DNA of 45,343 nt from Sphingobium soli (GCF_020782245.1 NZ_JAJGNP010000023.1:1-45343), one strand, 5' to 3'. Shown: positions 9,586 through 21,823, counted from the first letter of the stretch. Notes: generated by a model not told the origin, from the sequence alone. Made by a program: numbers and translations.

Positions 9586-10458
9586 TCAATCAGGGGCAGC
9601 AACGCTCCGTGCACGCAGGCTGTTCCCGGCTCGACCGCTGCGGAAGGCGTGGATCCAGCTGAGCGGATTCCAGCTGGCGTCGCCGTCCAGGCTGAAGGTG
9701 ATGAATTCGGCCCGGCCGCCGATCGCCTCCCACGGCACCGGCCCGCCAAGGCCGTTTTCCGCCAGCGGCGCGCGGCTGTCGGCGCTGTTGTCGCGATTGT
9801 CCCCCATCAGGAAGACATGGTCGGCCGGCACGCGCACCGGGCCGTACCAGTCGAGCGCGCTTGGTCCCATGTCGATGGTGAGGTAGGTCTTGCCATTGGG
9901 CAGGATTTCCTGCCGCACCGGCAGTTCGCAATAGTCGCGACCGTCCGCGCCGTGCACGCGCGCGCCGGGAAACTGATCGGGCGAGCAGGGGGCGTTGCCA
10001 TCGACCGGCAGGCGCAGTGGCTTCATCGCCTTTTGCTTGACCGCGGTGCCATTGAGGATCACCTGCCCGCCCCGCACTTCGATGATGTCGCCTGGCAGGC
10101 CGATCACCCGCTTGATATAATCCTCCCGCCGGTTGTGGGGGGACACGATGACGATGTCCCCGCGCTGGGGCAGGCGCCCGAGCACGCGCCCTTTGAGGAA
10201 GGGCAGGGGGTGGAAGCTGGGCGAGACATAGGACCAGCCATAGGGGAATTTGCTCACCACCAGCCGGTCGCCGGTCAGCAGCACCGGCATCATCGATTCG
10301 GACGGAATGTAGAAAGGCTTGGCGACGAAGCTGTGGAACGCCAGCACCGCCAGGATCAGCAGCGTGATGCTGCGCAGTTCATGCCACCAGTTGACGCCGT
10401 CCTTTTCCTGCTCCCCGGCTTGCGCGGCGCTGTCCTGGGGCGTGTCGATGGCCGGCAT
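9586..10458 (-). CDS. lepB: Signal peptidase I
   Basis: This serine/lysine peptidase removes signal peptides from exported proteins on the outer face of the inner membrane. From the ATG at 10458 it has 290 residues: one membrane anchor (about 28-46), the nucleophile motif IPSESMMPVL (Ser55), the general-base motif DYIKRVIGLPGD (Lys116), and the C-terminal box MGDNRDNSADSR. A GTG at 10497 would add 13 residues and overlap the acpS stop by 4 bases (GTGA), which fits coupling, so the start is open between these two. It is co-transcribed with acpS upstream. Confidence 0.93.
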   Translation of the reverse strand: MPAIDTPQDSAAQAGEQEKDGVNWWHELRSITLLILAVLAFHSFVAKPFYIPSESMMPVLLTGDRLVVSKFPYGWSYVSPSFHPLPFLKGRVLGRLPQRGDIVIVSPHNRREDYIKRVIGLPGDIIEVRGGQVILNGTAVKQKAMKPLRLPVDGNAPCSPDQFPGARVHGADGRDYCELPVRQEILPNGKTYLTIDMGPSALDWYGPVRVPADHVFLMGDNRDNSADSRAPLAENGLGGPVPWEAIGGRAEFITFSLDGDASWNPLSWIHAFRSGRAGNSLRARSVAAPD

Positions 10459-10493
10459 GGGCGAAGTCTCTTGGCGTTCGGCGGGGGGCAGGG

Positions 10494-10895
10494 TCACGAA
10501 GGCAGCGCCTCGATGATGACGAAGGCTTGCGCCCATGGATGATCGTCCGTGAGCGTCAGGTGAATGACCGGCCTATAACCCACCGGCACCATCGACTCCA
10601 GCCGCGTCAGCGCGCCGCCGGTCAACGCGAGCGTCGGTGCGCCGGACGGCGCATTGACGACGCCGATATCCTTCATGAACACGCCGGCCCTGAACCCCGT
10701 GCCCACCGCCTTGGAAAAAGCCTCCTTGGCGGCGAAGCGCTTGGCCAGCGTGCCCGCGCGGGTCAGCGGACGTCGCGCCGCCTTGGCCTGCTCGACCGAC
10801 GTGAAGACCCGCTGGATGAAGCGGTCGCCGAAGCGATCGAGCGAATTCTGGATACGCTCGATATTGCAGAGGTCGGATCCAAGTCCGATGATCAT
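10494..10895 (-). CDS. acpS: Holo-[acyl-carrier-protein] synthase
   Basis: AcpS transfers 4'-phosphopantetheine from CoA to the serine of acyl carrier protein, activating fatty-acid synthesis. The 133-residue protein starts [15 protein letters not shown] (Asp8 binds Mg) and carries [15 protein letters not shown] (Glu57, Lys61), the second metal and substrate site. Length and motifs are standard. The start codon lies at the end of an inverted repeat (10895-10916) belonging to a REP-like element, so initiation may be affected by that hairpin. It lies between pdxJ and lepB in one operon. Confidence 0.93.
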   Translation of the reverse strand: MIIGLGSDLCNIERIQNSLDRFGDRFIQRVFTSVEQAKAARRPLTRAGTLAKRFAAKEAFSKAVGTGFRAGVFMKDIGVVNAPSGAPTLALTGGALTRLESMVPVGYRPVIHLTLTDDHPWAQAFVIIEALPS

Positions 10896-10949
10896 GACGG
10901 CCGTCCAAGGCCGTCACCCCAGCGAAGGCGGAGGTCTTGGGCATCCAGG
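10895..10949. repeat. REP-like palindromic element, copy 1 (degenerate)
   Basis: The segment CGTCACCCCAGCGAAGGC at 10912-10929 matches the heads of copies at 41661 and 44694, and continues with a CATCCAGGT block as in copy 2. Its left end forms an 8-bp stem with the acpS start: TGACGGCC (10895-10902) pairs with GGCCGTCA (10909-10916). The element fills the acpS-pdxJ gap. Confidence 0.65.
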
Positions 10950-11004
10950 TTGAACCCTTGACGCCTGCGATCCAAGCCTTTGCCGGGATACCTGCTTGGG
11001 AGCA

Positions 11005-11733
11005 TCACCGCGCCAGATCCATCTGCCGCCGCATCTCGCGAATGCTGCCCTCCAGCCCGCCGAAAATCGCCTCGCCGATCAGGAAATGGCCGATATTGAG
11101 TTCGGCGATCTGCGGGATGGCGGCGACCGGTCCGACATTGTCGAAGGTCAGGCCATGGCCCGCATGCGGCTCGATCCCGTTCTTGGCCGCCAGGGCGGCG
11201 GCATCGGCGATGCGGCGCAGTTCGCCCGCGCGCGCCGCTCCGTCCAGATGGGCATAGGCGCCGGTGTGAAATTCGACCACGGGCGCGCCGAGCCGGATGG
11301 CTGCGTCGATCTGCGCGGCGTCCGCCTCGATGAACAGGCTCACGCGGATGCCGGCCTCGACCAGCTTCTCGACGATCGGTGCCAGCGCCTCATACTGCCC
11401 CGCTGCGTCCAGCCCGCCTTCTGTCGTGCGCTCCTCGCGCTTTTCGGGCACGATGCAGGCGGCGTGCGGTTTGTGGCGCAGCGCGATCTCCAGCATTTCC
11501 TGCGTCGCCGCCATCTCCAGATTGAGCGGCACGTCCAGCGCTGCCATCAGCATCGCGATATCCTCGTCGCGGATATGGCGGCGATCCTCGCGCAGATGGG
11601 CGGTGATGCCGTCCGCGCCCGCCTTCACGGCCAGCAACGCGGCCTTCACCGGATCGGGATGCGCGCCGCCCCGCGCGTTGCGGATGGTCGCGACATGGTC
11701 GATATTGACCCCGAGGCGCAGCGGCGTGGGCAT
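11005..11733 (-). CDS. pdxJ: Pyridoxine 5'-phosphate synthase
   Basis: PdxJ condenses 3-amino-2-oxopropyl phosphate with deoxyxylulose 5-phosphate to make pyridoxine 5'-phosphate (vitamin B6). The 242-residue TIM barrel starts [23 protein letters not shown], the family signature, which fixes the start at 11733 rather than the upstream in-frame ATG. Other conserved parts are [14 protein letters not shown] and [17 protein letters not shown]. It starts 4 bases after the pyrE stop and is followed by acpS, a common alphaproteobacterial order. Confidence 0.95.
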   Translation of the reverse strand: MPTPLRLGVNIDHVATIRNARGGAHPDPVKAALLAVKAGADGITAHLREDRRHIRDEDIAMLMAALDVPLNLEMAATQEMLEIALRHKPHAACIVPEKREERTTEGGLDAAGQYEALAPIVEKLVEAGIRVSLFIEADAAQIDAAIRLGAPVVEFHTGAYAHLDGAARAGELRRIADAAALAAKNGIEPHAGHGLTFDNVGPVAAIPQIAELNIGHFLIGEAIFGGLEGSIREMRRQMDLAR

Positions 11734-11737
11734 GGGG

Positions 11738-12319
11738 CTATTGCTTCCGGCTGCCGGGCTTGGTCGCGGGAATGGCCTCCAGTTCCGGTGGCAGCGCGTC
11801 CGCGTCATAGACCGGGAAATTGATCGACACGAGCGGATAGAAGGGCACGCCCAGATCGACCTCGCCCGCCGACCGGTCGACCAGAGCCACTTCCCCGATA
11901 ACGATGCCGCCCTCGGCCTCCACCGCCTCGATCGCCTGGCGTGACGACAGGCCGGTGGTCACGACATCCTCGACCATCAGTATCTTTTGTCCCGGCGTGA
12001 TGGCAAAGCCCCGGCGCAATTCGAACGTCCCTTCCGGCCGCTCCAGAAAAATCGCGTCCCGGTCCAGCGCGCGGCCGACTTCATGCCCGATGATGAGGCC
12101 ACCCATCGCCGGCGACACCACCAGATCAATGTCCTGGCGCACTTCGCGGGGCAGTTTCTGCACCATCGCGCGCGCCAGCTTGCCGGCGCGCTCGGCATTC
12201 ATCAGCACCCGTGCGCATTGCAGATAATTGCCGCTGCGACGACCCGACGACAGAATGAAATGCCCCTCCAGCAGCGCGCCCGCCGCCCGGAATTCCGCCA
12301 ATACGTCCTCGTCAGTCAT
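11738..12319 (-). CDS. pyrE: Orotate phosphoribosyltransferase
   Basis: PyrE joins orotate to PRPP to give orotidine monophosphate in pyrimidine synthesis. The 193-residue protein has the PRPP-binding loop [14 protein letters not shown] near residue 115-128 and the upstream [17 protein letters not shown] segment. It appears to be the first gene of the minus-strand operon pyrE-pdxJ-acpS-lepB; its promoter must lie in the 283-base gap shared with the divergent ctaC. Confidence 0.94.
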   Translation of the reverse strand: MTDEDVLAEFRAAGALLEGHFILSSGRRSGNYLQCARVLMNAERAGKLARAMVQKLPREVRQDIDLVVSPAMGGLIIGHEVGRALDRDAIFLERPEGTFELRRGFAITPGQKILMVEDVVTTGLSSRQAIEAVEAEGGIVIGEVALVDRSAGEVDLGVPFYPLVSINFPVYDADALPPELEAIPATKPGSRKQ

Positions 12320-12488
12320 GTCGCATTCACATCCCGTCGCGCGGCCGGCACCCTGTCGGTGGCCGGGCCGCCTTCACCCCATGGCCGCGCGCAGACACGC
12401 CGCCATGCCGCGCCCCTGTGCGCGAAGCAGCGAGATAGGCGGGCCGGGGATGCGTTGCAACAGCGAAGAAAATCTGCTCCATCTGTGC

Positions 12489-12517
12489 TTGAGGCAGCGG
12501 GAAAGCATCCCTATAAG
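12489..12517 (+). promoter_or_regulatory. Predicted sigma-70 type promoter of the cytochrome oxidase operon
   Basis: TTGAGG at 12489-12494 is followed after exactly 17 bases by TATAAG at 12512-12517. This gives a leader of roughly 80 bases before ctaC. It is the best promoter match in the pyrE-ctaC gap (12320-12602). The rest of that gap shows nothing else I can name. Confidence 0.6.
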
Positions 12518-12602
12518 CCGCCGCAGACCGAACGGGCGAGGACGGCAAAATGGATGCGTTTTCGTTGCAGCGGCGCCAAGGGGTTAGGGGTACGAAGACG
12601 CT

Positions 12603-15354
<2,752 letters not shown>

Positions 15355-15369
15355 CGAGCGGGGACGCAC

Positions 15370-15399
15370 ATGGGCGGACGGCTTGGACCTTCCGCCCAT
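15370..15399 (+). repeat. Hairpin between ctaD and ctaB
   Basis: ATGGGCGGA (15370-15378) pairs perfectly with TCCGCCCAT (15391-15399) across a 12-base loop. It lies in the 99-base ctaD-ctaB gap and has no T run. It could reduce read-through or protect the ctaCD mRNA, so that structural subunits are made in excess of assembly factors. Confidence 0.45.
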
Positions 15400-15453
15400 T
15401 TGCGCGACATCGGCGCGCGGGTGTATGGTGCGCGCTGATCGCATGAGGAGATT

Positions 15454-16374
15454 ATGGCCAGTTCGCCCTTCCTGACCGGGGTTCACACGCCCGTCCTGCC
15501 GGCCCATTGGCGCGACTTCGTCGCGCTGACGAAGCCGCGCGTGATGACGCTGGTCGTGTTCACCGGCCTGTGCGGCCTCCTCGCCGCGCCCGGCCATATC
15601 CATCCGGTCCTCGCCTTCACCGCCATCCTCTGCATCGCGCTTGGCGCGGGCGCCGCCGCCTCGCTCAACCAATGGTGGGAAGCGGATATCGATGCAAAGA
15701 TGAAGCGCACCGCCTCCCGCCCGCTGCCGGCCGGCCGCATGGACCGGCAAGCCGCGCTGCACTTTGGCGTCGGCCTCTCCTTCTTCTCGGTCATCCTGAT
15801 GGGCATGGCGACCAACTGGCTGGCGAGCGCCGTGCTCGCCGTCTCGATCCTCTTCTATGTCTTCGTCTACACCATCTGGCTCAAGCCCCGCACGGCGCAG
15901 AATATCGTCATCGGCGGCGCAGCCGGCGCTTTCCCGCCAGTGATCGGCTGGGCGGCCGTGACCGGCGATGTCAGCGCGCTGCCCATTGCCCTTTTCATGC
16001 TGATCTTCTTCTGGACGCCGCCCCATTTCTGGGCGCTCGCCCTGTTCGTGAAGACCGATTATGCCGCCGCCGGCATCCCCATGCTACCCGTCGTGTCGGG
16101 CGAGGTCGCGACCCGGCGGCAAATCTGGTTCTACACCGCCATCATGGCGGTCGCGGCGCTCGCGCCCGTTCTGCTGAATCTCACCGGTGTCATCTACGGC
16201 ACGACTGCGCTGCTGGGTACGGCGCTGTTCGCGCTGTTCGCCTTTCAGGTCTATCGCCGGCGCGAAAGCGATCCTGCGCGCATGAAGCCGGAAAAGCGCC
16301 TGTTCAAATATTCGATCCTCTACCTCTTCCTCTTGTTTGGGGCGGTGGTCGTTGACCGCTGGCTGCTGGCATGA
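15454..16374 (+). CDS. ctaB: Protohaem IX farnesyltransferase (haem O synthase)
   Basis: CtaB attaches a farnesyl group to protohaem to make haem O, the precursor of haem A for the oxidase. The 306-residue UbiA-family membrane protein has about nine hydrophobic segments. Its first Asp-rich site is [15 protein letters not shown] and the second conserved loop is [22 protein letters not shown] ribosome site precedes the ATG. The stop overlaps the next small ORF by 4 bases (ATGA). Confidence 0.95.
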   Translation: MASSPFLTGVHTPVLPAHWRDFVALTKPRVMTLVVFTGLCGLLAAPGHIHPVLAFTAILCIALGAGAAASLNQWWEADIDAKMKRTASRPLPAGRMDRQAALHFGVGLSFFSVILMGMATNWLASAVLAVSILFYVFVYTIWLKPRTAQNIVIGGAAGAFPPVIGWAAVTGDVSALPIALFMLIFFWTPPHFWALALFVKTDYAAAGIPMLPVVSGEVATRRQIWFYTAIMAVAALAPVLLNLTGVIYGTTALLGTALFALFAFQVYRRRESDPARMKPEKRLFKYSILYLFLLFGAVVVDRWLLA

Positions 16375-16508
16375 CGCCCGAAGAACAGGATCTGGTGCGC
16401 GCCCGGCAAAAGTCGCGGTCCATCGTGACCGGCCTGCTGCTCGGCTTTCTCGTCATATTATTCTTTGCCATCACGCTGGCGAAGATCGGCGCGAGCGACG
16501 CGATCTGA
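16371..16508 (+). CDS. Small single-span membrane protein of the oxidase operon (CoxF-like)
   Basis: A 45-residue ORF reads [18 protein letters not shown], then one membrane helix ([20 protein letters not shown]), then IGASDAI. It overlaps the ctaB stop (ATGA) and its own stop overlaps the ctaG start (TGATG), so it is tightly coupled on both sides. Many alphaproteobacteria carry a similar short membrane ORF between ctaB and ctaG, usually labelled CoxF or hypothetical. The role in oxidase assembly is inferred from position only. Confidence 0.8.
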   Translation: MTPEEQDLVRARQKSRSIVTGLLLGFLVILFFAITLAKIGASDAI

Positions 16509-17083
16509 TGGCCACGCTTCCGCCCTCGCCCTTTGATCGCGCGCGGCGCAACCGGCGCACCTTCCTCGCCATGATCGGCGTCGGCCTCGCCATGCTGGGG
16601 CTCGGCTTCGCCTCGGTGCCACTCTATCGTATCTTCTGCCAGCAAACAGGCTTTAACGGCACGACGCAGCGCGCCGATGCTGGCGTGGATGTGCAGCAGG
16701 CGACCGGGCACATGCTGTCGATCCGGTTCGATTCGAATGTTCAGCCCGGCATGCCCTGGCAATTCCATCCCGAACGCCCGACGCAGACCGTGACCGTGGG
16801 CGCCAAGTCGATGGCCATTTTCGTCGCCAAAAATATGTCGGATCGGCCCGTCACCGGCACCGCCAGCTTCAACGTCACTCCGACTCAGGCCGGCGCTTAT
16901 TTCACCAAGATCGAATGTTTCTGCTTCACCCAGCAGACGTTGCAGCCGGGGCAGGAAGTGCGGATGCCGGTGCTCTATTATGTCGATCCCAAGATATTGG
17001 CCGATCCCGACAATAAGGATACGCAAGAGATTACGCTGAGCTACACTTTCTACCCTGTTGAGCAGGGGCAGAAGGCGGGCTAA
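16508..17083 (+). CDS. ctaG: Cytochrome c oxidase assembly protein CtaG/Cox11 (CuB insertion)
   Basis: CtaG delivers copper to the CuB site of subunit I. The 191-residue protein has a cytoplasmic N-terminus, one membrane span (about 19-40), and a periplasmic immunoglobulin-like domain with the copper-binding pair in [12 protein letters not shown]. Also present are the family segments [15 protein letters not shown] and VLYYVDPKI. The start at 16508 follows the overlapping stop of the small membrane ORF; the longer in-frame extension upstream is a shadow of that ORF. Confidence 0.95.
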   Translation: MATLPPSPFDRARRNRRTFLAMIGVGLAMLGLGFASVPLYRIFCQQTGFNGTTQRADAGVDVQQATGHMLSIRFDSNVQPGMPWQFHPERPTQTVTVGAKSMAIFVAKNMSDRPVTGTASFNVTPTQAGAYFTKIECFCFTQQTLQPGQEVRMPVLYYVDPKILADPDNKDTQEITLSYTFYPVEQGQKAG

Positions 17084-17118
17084 GGTCCGGCACAGAACAG
17101 GAAACGGGGAAGATACGC

Positions 17119-17949
17119 ATGGCAGGCGCCAAGAATCACGATTACCATATTCTTCCGCCCAGCATCTGGCCGTTTTTCGGCTCGATGTCGGCGCTGGTGA
17201 TGGCGCTGGGCGCGATCATGTGGATGCATCCCGACGCCATGGGGCCGGGCGGCGGCTGGGTCTTCCTGATTGGGCTGGCCGGCGTGCTGTTCACCATGTT
17301 CAGCTGGTGGGGCAATGTCATCAGCGAAGCGCATGCGGGCGATCATACGCCGGTGGTGCAACTCCATCTGCGCTATGGCATGATCCTGTTCATCGCGTCC
17401 GAAGTCATGTTCTTCGTCGGCTGGTTCTGGGCCTTTTTCGACTTTGCGCTCTTCCCCAGCCTGCTGCCGCCGATCGACGGCCTCTTTCCGTCCAAGGATA
17501 TCGAGGTGATGAATGCGTTTGAGCTGCCTTTGCTCAACACGCTCATCCTGCTGTGTTCGGGCACGACCGTCACCTGGGCGCATCACAGTCTGATCCATGG
17601 CGACCGCGACGGCCTGATCAAAGGGTTGTGGTGCACCATCATCCTGGGCGCGTTGTTCAGCAGCATCCAGGCCTATGAATATATGCACGCGCCTTTCGGC
17701 TTCGGTGGCAATCCCTACAGCTCGGCCTTTTATATGGCGACCGGCTTCCATGGCTTCCACGTCCTGGTCGGCACGATCTTCCTGATCGTCAATCTGGTCC
17801 GCGCCTATCAGGGGCATTTTACCCCGCGCCAGCATTTCGGCTTCGAAGCCGCAGCCTGGTACTGGCATTTCGTCGACGTCGTCTGGCTGTTCCTCTTCGT
17901 CGCCATCTATGTCTGGGGCGGCTGGAGCGCGCCGGTCCACGGCGGTTGA
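17119..17949 (+). CDS. ctaE: Cytochrome c oxidase subunit III
   Basis: The 276-residue subunit III has seven hydrophobic segments and family motifs [47 protein letters not shown] and [16 protein letters not shown], ending with [17 protein letters not shown]. It stabilises the catalytic core and proton uptake. It starts 35 bases after ctaG. Many relatives carry a DUF983 gene directly after ctaE; here it is missing and a terminator-like hairpin follows. Confidence 0.96.
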   Translation: MAGAKNHDYHILPPSIWPFFGSMSALVMALGAIMWMHPDAMGPGGGWVFLIGLAGVLFTMFSWWGNVISEAHAGDHTPVVQLHLRYGMILFIASEVMFFVGWFWAFFDFALFPSLLPPIDGLFPSKDIEVMNAFELPLLNTLILLCSGTTVTWAHHSLIHGDRDGLIKGLWCTIILGALFSSIQAYEYMHAPFGFGGNPYSSAFYMATGFHGFHVLVGTIFLIVNLVRAYQGHFTPRQHFGFEAAAWYWHFVDVVWLFLFVAIYVWGGWSAPVHGG

Positions 17950-17982
17950 GCCGGCGCACGGACGATATTGCAATCAGGATCG

Positions 17983-18014
17983 ACGGCCGGCGCTTCACAC
18001 GCCGGCCGTTTCTC
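17983..18014 (+). terminator. Terminator-like hairpin between ctaE and the SURF1 gene
   Basis: ACGGCCGGCG (17983-17992) pairs with CGCCGGCCGT (18000-18009) over a 7-base loop, followed by TTCTCT. The 10-bp GC-rich stem should stop or attenuate transcription after the structural genes, leaving the SURF1 and thrC genes at lower level or with their own start. Confidence 0.65.
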
Positions 18015-18043
18015 TATCGGCAGCTATTGGGTAAGCATCCCGC

Positions 18044-18697
18044 ATGACCGGACAGTCTCACCTACCCACGCGCATCCCGATACTGCCCACGTTGCTGGTC
18101 ATTCTGGCCGCCTTGACGATGATCGGCCTTGGCATCTGGCAATTGGAGCGTCGCGCCGAAAAACGTGACGCCATCGCCCTGGCTGCGGCAAATCCCCAGC
18201 GTCCCTCCGTCGCCTTTCCCATGCTGCCGCCGATCGCGCCCGACCTGCTGTTCCGCCGATCGTCCGTGCATTGCCTGCGCGTGGTCGACTGGCGCGTGGA
18301 GGCCGGGCGGGCGGCCGATGGCAGCACCGGCTATCGCCATATCGCGCAGTGCGCCACCGGCGCGGAAGGGCCGGGCGTGCTGGTCGCAGTCGGCGTCGGA
18401 CAAAAGCCCGATCAGGTGCCCAACTGGACCGGCGGCCAGATTGCCGGCTGGATCAGCCAGGAACCCGACCATCGCCCGCTGCTCACGCGCGTCGGCGGTG
18501 CAGCTCCGCCACTCCGACCCATGCTGATCGCCCGATCCGCCCCACCCGGCCTCAAGCCGCTGGCACCACCCAGCGTCGCCGATCTTCCCAACAATCACCT
18601 GGCCTATGCCGTCCAATGGTTCCTCTTCGCGGCGGTGGCGGTGGTGATCTACATATTGGCCCTGCGCCGGCGAGGCGGCAGCGGCAAGCCCGCCTAA
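18044..18697 (+). CDS. SURF1 family cytochrome oxidase assembly protein
   Basis: SURF1 proteins help place haem a in the oxidase. The 217-residue protein has the expected two terminal membrane spans: residues about 11-28 followed by GIWQLERRAEKRDAI, and about 192-210 after NNHLAYAVQWFLFA. The soluble periplasmic part lies between. It is somewhat shorter than typical (about 230-250). It lies 94 bases after ctaE, behind a hairpin, and 44 bases before thrC. Confidence 0.9.
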   Translation: MTGQSHLPTRIPILPTLLVILAALTMIGLGIWQLERRAEKRDAIALAAANPQRPSVAFPMLPPIAPDLLFRRSSVHCLRVVDWRVEAGRAADGSTGYRHIAQCATGAEGPGVLVAVGVGQKPDQVPNWTGGQIAGWISQEPDHRPLLTRVGGAAPPLRPMLIARSAPPGLKPLAPPSVADLPNNHLAYAVQWFLFAAVAVVIYILALRRRGGSGKPA

Positions 18698-18741
18698 ACG
18701 CTTGCTCCCCGCGCTCGCTGCCGCTACCGCGCTTAGCCATC

Positions 18742-20157
18742 ATGCAATATCAGAGCACCAGGGGGAGCGCGCCGGCGCTCGGGTTTGAGGATGTGACGCT
18801 GGCGGGGCTGGCGTCGGATGGCGGCCTTTACCTGCCCACGCAATGGCCGGCCTTCACCGCTGACCAGATTCGCGCGATGGCCGGCCTCTCCTATGTCGAA
18901 ACCGCCGTTCGGGTCATGACTCCGTTCGTTGCCGGATCGCTCAGTGAAGACGAATTGCGCGACTTGTGCGCGGCCGCCTATTCCCGGTTCAGCCATCAGG
19001 CCGTGACGCCGCTGGTCCAGCTGGACCATCAGCAGTGGATGCTCGAACTCTTCCATGGCCCCACGCTCGCCTTCAAGGACGTGGCGCTGCAACTGCTCGG
19101 CCATTTGTTTGAACGCTTCCTGTCGCGCCGGGACGATCATCTGACCATTGTCGGCGCTACGTCGGGCGATACCGGATCGGCGGCGATCGATGCGGTGGCG
19201 GGACGTGCGAAGATCGACATCTTCATGCTGCACCCCGAAGGCCGCGTGTCCGACGTCCAGCGTCGTCAGATGACCACGGTGCGCGCGCCCAACATCCATA
19301 ATATCGCCATCTCCGGCAGCTTCGACGATGCGCAGGCGCTGGTGAAGGCCATGTTCAACGATGCGGATTTCAAGAGCCGCTTCAACCTGTCCGCCGTCAA
19401 CAGCATCAACTGGGCGCGCCTGATGGCGCAGATCGTCTATTATTTCTACGCTGCCGTGCGCCTGGGCGCGCCGGAACGGGCCGTGGCCTTTTCCGTCCCG
19501 ACCGGCAATTTCGGCGACGTCTTTGCCGGCTATGTCGCCGCACGGATGGGCCTGCCGGTGGCAAAGCTGATCGTCGCGACCAATGTGAACGATATTCTCC
19601 ACCGCGCGCTGGGGGAGGGCGATTATAGCCAGGGGCAGGTCGTGCCTACCGCCACGCCTAGCATGGACATTCAAGTCAGCTCCAATTTCGAGCGGCTGTT
19701 GTTCGACGCGGGCGGCCGCGATGGCGCGGCGCTTGCCGACCAGATGCGGGGTTTCGAATCGAGCCGTGCGATGCGCCTCACCAATGCGCAGCGCGACGGC
19801 GCGGCGGGCCTGCTGTCATCGGCGCGCATCGACGCCGATGCCATGACCATGGCGATGCGCTGGGCCTATGACGCAGCGGGGCACGTGATCGATCCGCACA
19901 GTGCCATCGGCCTTGCCGCCGCACGCGCCGCTGACGTTGGCGCCGACGTGCCCGTTGTCACGCTGGCGACCGCCCATGCCGCCAAATTTCCCGATGCGGT
20001 GGAGCGGGCGACCGGCCTGCGTCCGCCGCTGCCGGCGCGGGTGGGCGACCTGTTCGCGCGCGAAGAGCATTATGACCGTCTGCCCGCCACGTTCGAGGCA
20101 ATCACCACCTATGTCGCTGAGCGCGCGACGCCGCGGCACGGAGCCGGTCCGGCTTGA
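18742..20157 (+). CDS. thrC: Threonine synthase
   Basis: ThrC converts O-phosphohomoserine to threonine with PLP. The 471-residue protein starts MQYQSTRGSAPALGFEDVTL, the class typical of proteobacteria. The PLP lysine lies in GPTLAFKDVALQ (Lys112), and the phosphate-binding loop in GATSGDTGSAAID. The ATG at 18742 is chosen from this N-terminal signature; a longer in-frame extension runs into SURF1 and is not real. Its TGA stop overlaps a TTG start of the following gene. Linkage of thrC to the oxidase operon is common in sphingomonads. Confidence 0.95.
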   Translation: MQYQSTRGSAPALGFEDVTLAGLASDGGLYLPTQWPAFTADQIRAMAGLSYVETAVRVMTPFVAGSLSEDELRDLCAAAYSRFSHQAVTPLVQLDHQQWMLELFHGPTLAFKDVALQLLGHLFERFLSRRDDHLTIVGATSGDTGSAAIDAVAGRAKIDIFMLHPEGRVSDVQRRQMTTVRAPNIHNIAISGSFDDAQALVKAMFNDADFKSRFNLSAVNSINWARLMAQIVYYFYAAVRLGAPERAVAFSVPTGNFGDVFAGYVAARMGLPVAKLIVATNVNDILHRALGEGDYSQGQVVPTATPSMDIQVSSNFERLLFDAGGRDGAALADQMRGFESSRAMRLTNAQRDGAAGLLSSARIDADAMTMAMRWAYDAAGHVIDPHSAIGLAAARAADVGADVPVVTLATAHAAKFPDAVERATGLRPPLPARVGDLFAREEHYDRLPATFEAITTYVAERATPRHGAGPA

Positions 20158-21023
20158 ACCTCACGACCCTCATCGGCGAACCCTGGTCGGACTATGGCCT
20201 GATCGATTCGGGCAACGGGCGCAAGCTGGAACGCTATGGCCGTTTCCGCTTCATCCGCCCCGAACCGCAGGCGATGTGGCAGCCCGCGAGTGACGATTGG
20301 CGCGCGGACGGCGAATTCATTCCCGGATCGGACGAGGATGGCGGGGGCCGCTGGTATTATGAGCAGCCGGTGCCGGTCGAGGGCTGGCCGCTCCATTGGA
20401 AAGAGGTAATGTTCCAGTCGAGCTGCACGCCCTTTCGCCATCTGGGCTTCTTTCCCGACATGGCGCCGGTCTGGGACGATCTGAGCGGTTCCATCGCCGA
20501 CAAGCCCGATGCGGAGGTCATGAACCTGTTCGGCTATACGGGCGTCGGCACACTGGCCCTGTCGGCGGGCGGCGCGCGGATGGTCCATGTCGATGCGTCG
20601 AAGAAATCGGTGGCGCAGGCGCGCGCCAATGCGGCGCTGTCGGCTATGGAGGACCGGCCGGTCCGCTGGATCGTCGAGGATGCCGCAAAATTCGTTGCCC
20701 GCGAAGTTCGGCGCGGCCGCCGCTATGACGGCATCCTGCTCGATCCGCCGAAATATGGCCGTGGCCCCGATGGCGAAATATGGCGACTGGAGGAGGATCT
20801 GCCGGGCCTGATCGCCAATTGCCGCGCCTTGCTCGACGCCGACAGCCATTTTCTGTTCCTGACCGTCTATGCCGTGCGCATGTCGGCGCTGGCGATCGGG
20901 GAATTGCTGCGTCAGGCGTTCGCCGACCTGCCCGGCACGGTGGAAGCGGGCGAACTGGCGGTGCGGGAGGAACGGCGCGGGCTGCTGCTGCCGACCGCCA
21001 TTTGGGCGCGCTGGCGGCGCTGA
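20154..21023 (+). CDS. Class I SAM-dependent methyltransferase, RlmI/RlmK-like
   Basis: The 289-residue protein has an N-terminal part to about 110 and a Rossmann methyltransferase domain with motif I in NLFGYTGVGTLALSAGGA, motif II VHVDASKKSV, and the catalytic-type motif ILLDPPKYGRG. DPPK/R with FGYTG is typical of 23S rRNA methyltransferases such as RlmI/RlmK, so an RNA base target is likely but unproven. It starts with TTG at 20154, overlapping the thrC stop by 4 bases (TTGA), with GGAG about 10 bases upstream; coupling to thrC is likely. Confidence 0.85.
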   Translation: MNLTTLIGEPWSDYGLIDSGNGRKLERYGRFRFIRPEPQAMWQPASDDWRADGEFIPGSDEDGGGRWYYEQPVPVEGWPLHWKEVMFQSSCTPFRHLGFFPDMAPVWDDLSGSIADKPDAEVMNLFGYTGVGTLALSAGGARMVHVDASKKSVAQARANAALSAMEDRPVRWIVEDAAKFVAREVRRGRRYDGILLDPPKYGRGPDGEIWRLEEDLPGLIANCRALLDADSHFLFLTVYAVRMSALAIGELLRQAFADLPGTVEAGELAVREERRGLLLPTAIWARWRR

Positions 21024-21082
21024 TCCCACCATCGGTCCTTTTCGGGTTGAGCCGTTCGGCGCGGTCCGGCATGACGGGGACC

Positions 21083-21670
21083 ATGCGCTTTTCCTCGACC
21101 TTTGCTACCGCTTCGTCCCTCCTGGTGCTGCTCGCTTCGTGCGTCGGCCCGCCCGCCTCTGCGCCAGCGCCCACGCGTGCCGCTCGCGCGCGGCCGGTGC
21201 CCGCGCCCCGGCCAACCCCCACCCCCTCCCCCACACCCACGCCCGCCTCTGCGGCCGCGTCCGCAACGCCGGTTGCCTCCTCGACCGCCTGGGCCGATCG
21301 TCCGCTGACGCCGGGCAATTGGAGCTATCGCGCCGAACAGGGCGGCAGCATTGCCCGGTTCGGTCCGCCGGCCCAGCCGCTGCTGACCCTGCGCTGTGAT
21401 CTGGCAAGCCGCCGCATCATCCTGACGCGCTATGGCGCAGGGCAGGGCGCGATCGTGATCCGCACCAGCTATGGCGCGGTCAGCTGGCCCGCCACCGCCC
21501 AGGGTGGCGCGCAGCCGGCCCTGGTCGCCGCGCGGGCGGCGAGCGACGGCGTGCTGGACCAGATGGCCTATAGCCGTGGCAAGATCGGCGTCGATGCATC
21601 CGGCATCGCGCCTCTGGTCGTGCCGGTCTGGGCAGAAATCGCGCGGGTGGTGGAGGATTGTCGCGCCTGA
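21083..21670 (+). CDS. Putative lipoprotein with Pro/Thr/Ala linker
   Basis: From the ATG at 21083 the protein has 195 residues (199 from the ATG at 21071). It has a signal peptide with lipobox LLVLLASC, then a low-complexity linker of Pro, Thr and Ala (about 25-75), then a compact domain from about 80 (LTPGNWSYRAEQGGSIARFG) with LTLRCDLASRRIILTRYG. It contains paired Cys residues near 113 and near the C-terminus, which could form a disulphide. The domain is of a type common in sphingomonads but I do not know its function. It follows the methyltransferase by 59 bases and may be the last gene of that transcript. Confidence 0.7.
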   Translation: MRFSSTFATASSLLVLLASCVGPPASAPAPTRAARARPVPAPRPTPTPSPTPTPASAAASATPVASSTAWADRPLTPGNWSYRAEQGGSIARFGPPAQPLLTLRCDLASRRIILTRYGAGQGAIVIRTSYGAVSWPATAQGGAQPALVAARAASDGVLDQMAYSRGKIGVDASGIAPLVVPVWAEIARVVEDCRA

Positions 21671-21823
21671 TCGGGAACGCGATGCCGGCGCGACGCGGAC
21701 GTACAAGTATGATTCCAAAAAAGAATAAAACAAGGCTTGAAGATCGCCTTCGTCTGATTCACATTTCGCTCTGTGGACGGATGCGGATTTGCTCTCGCGG
21801 CGGCCACACGGGCTCAACATAGC

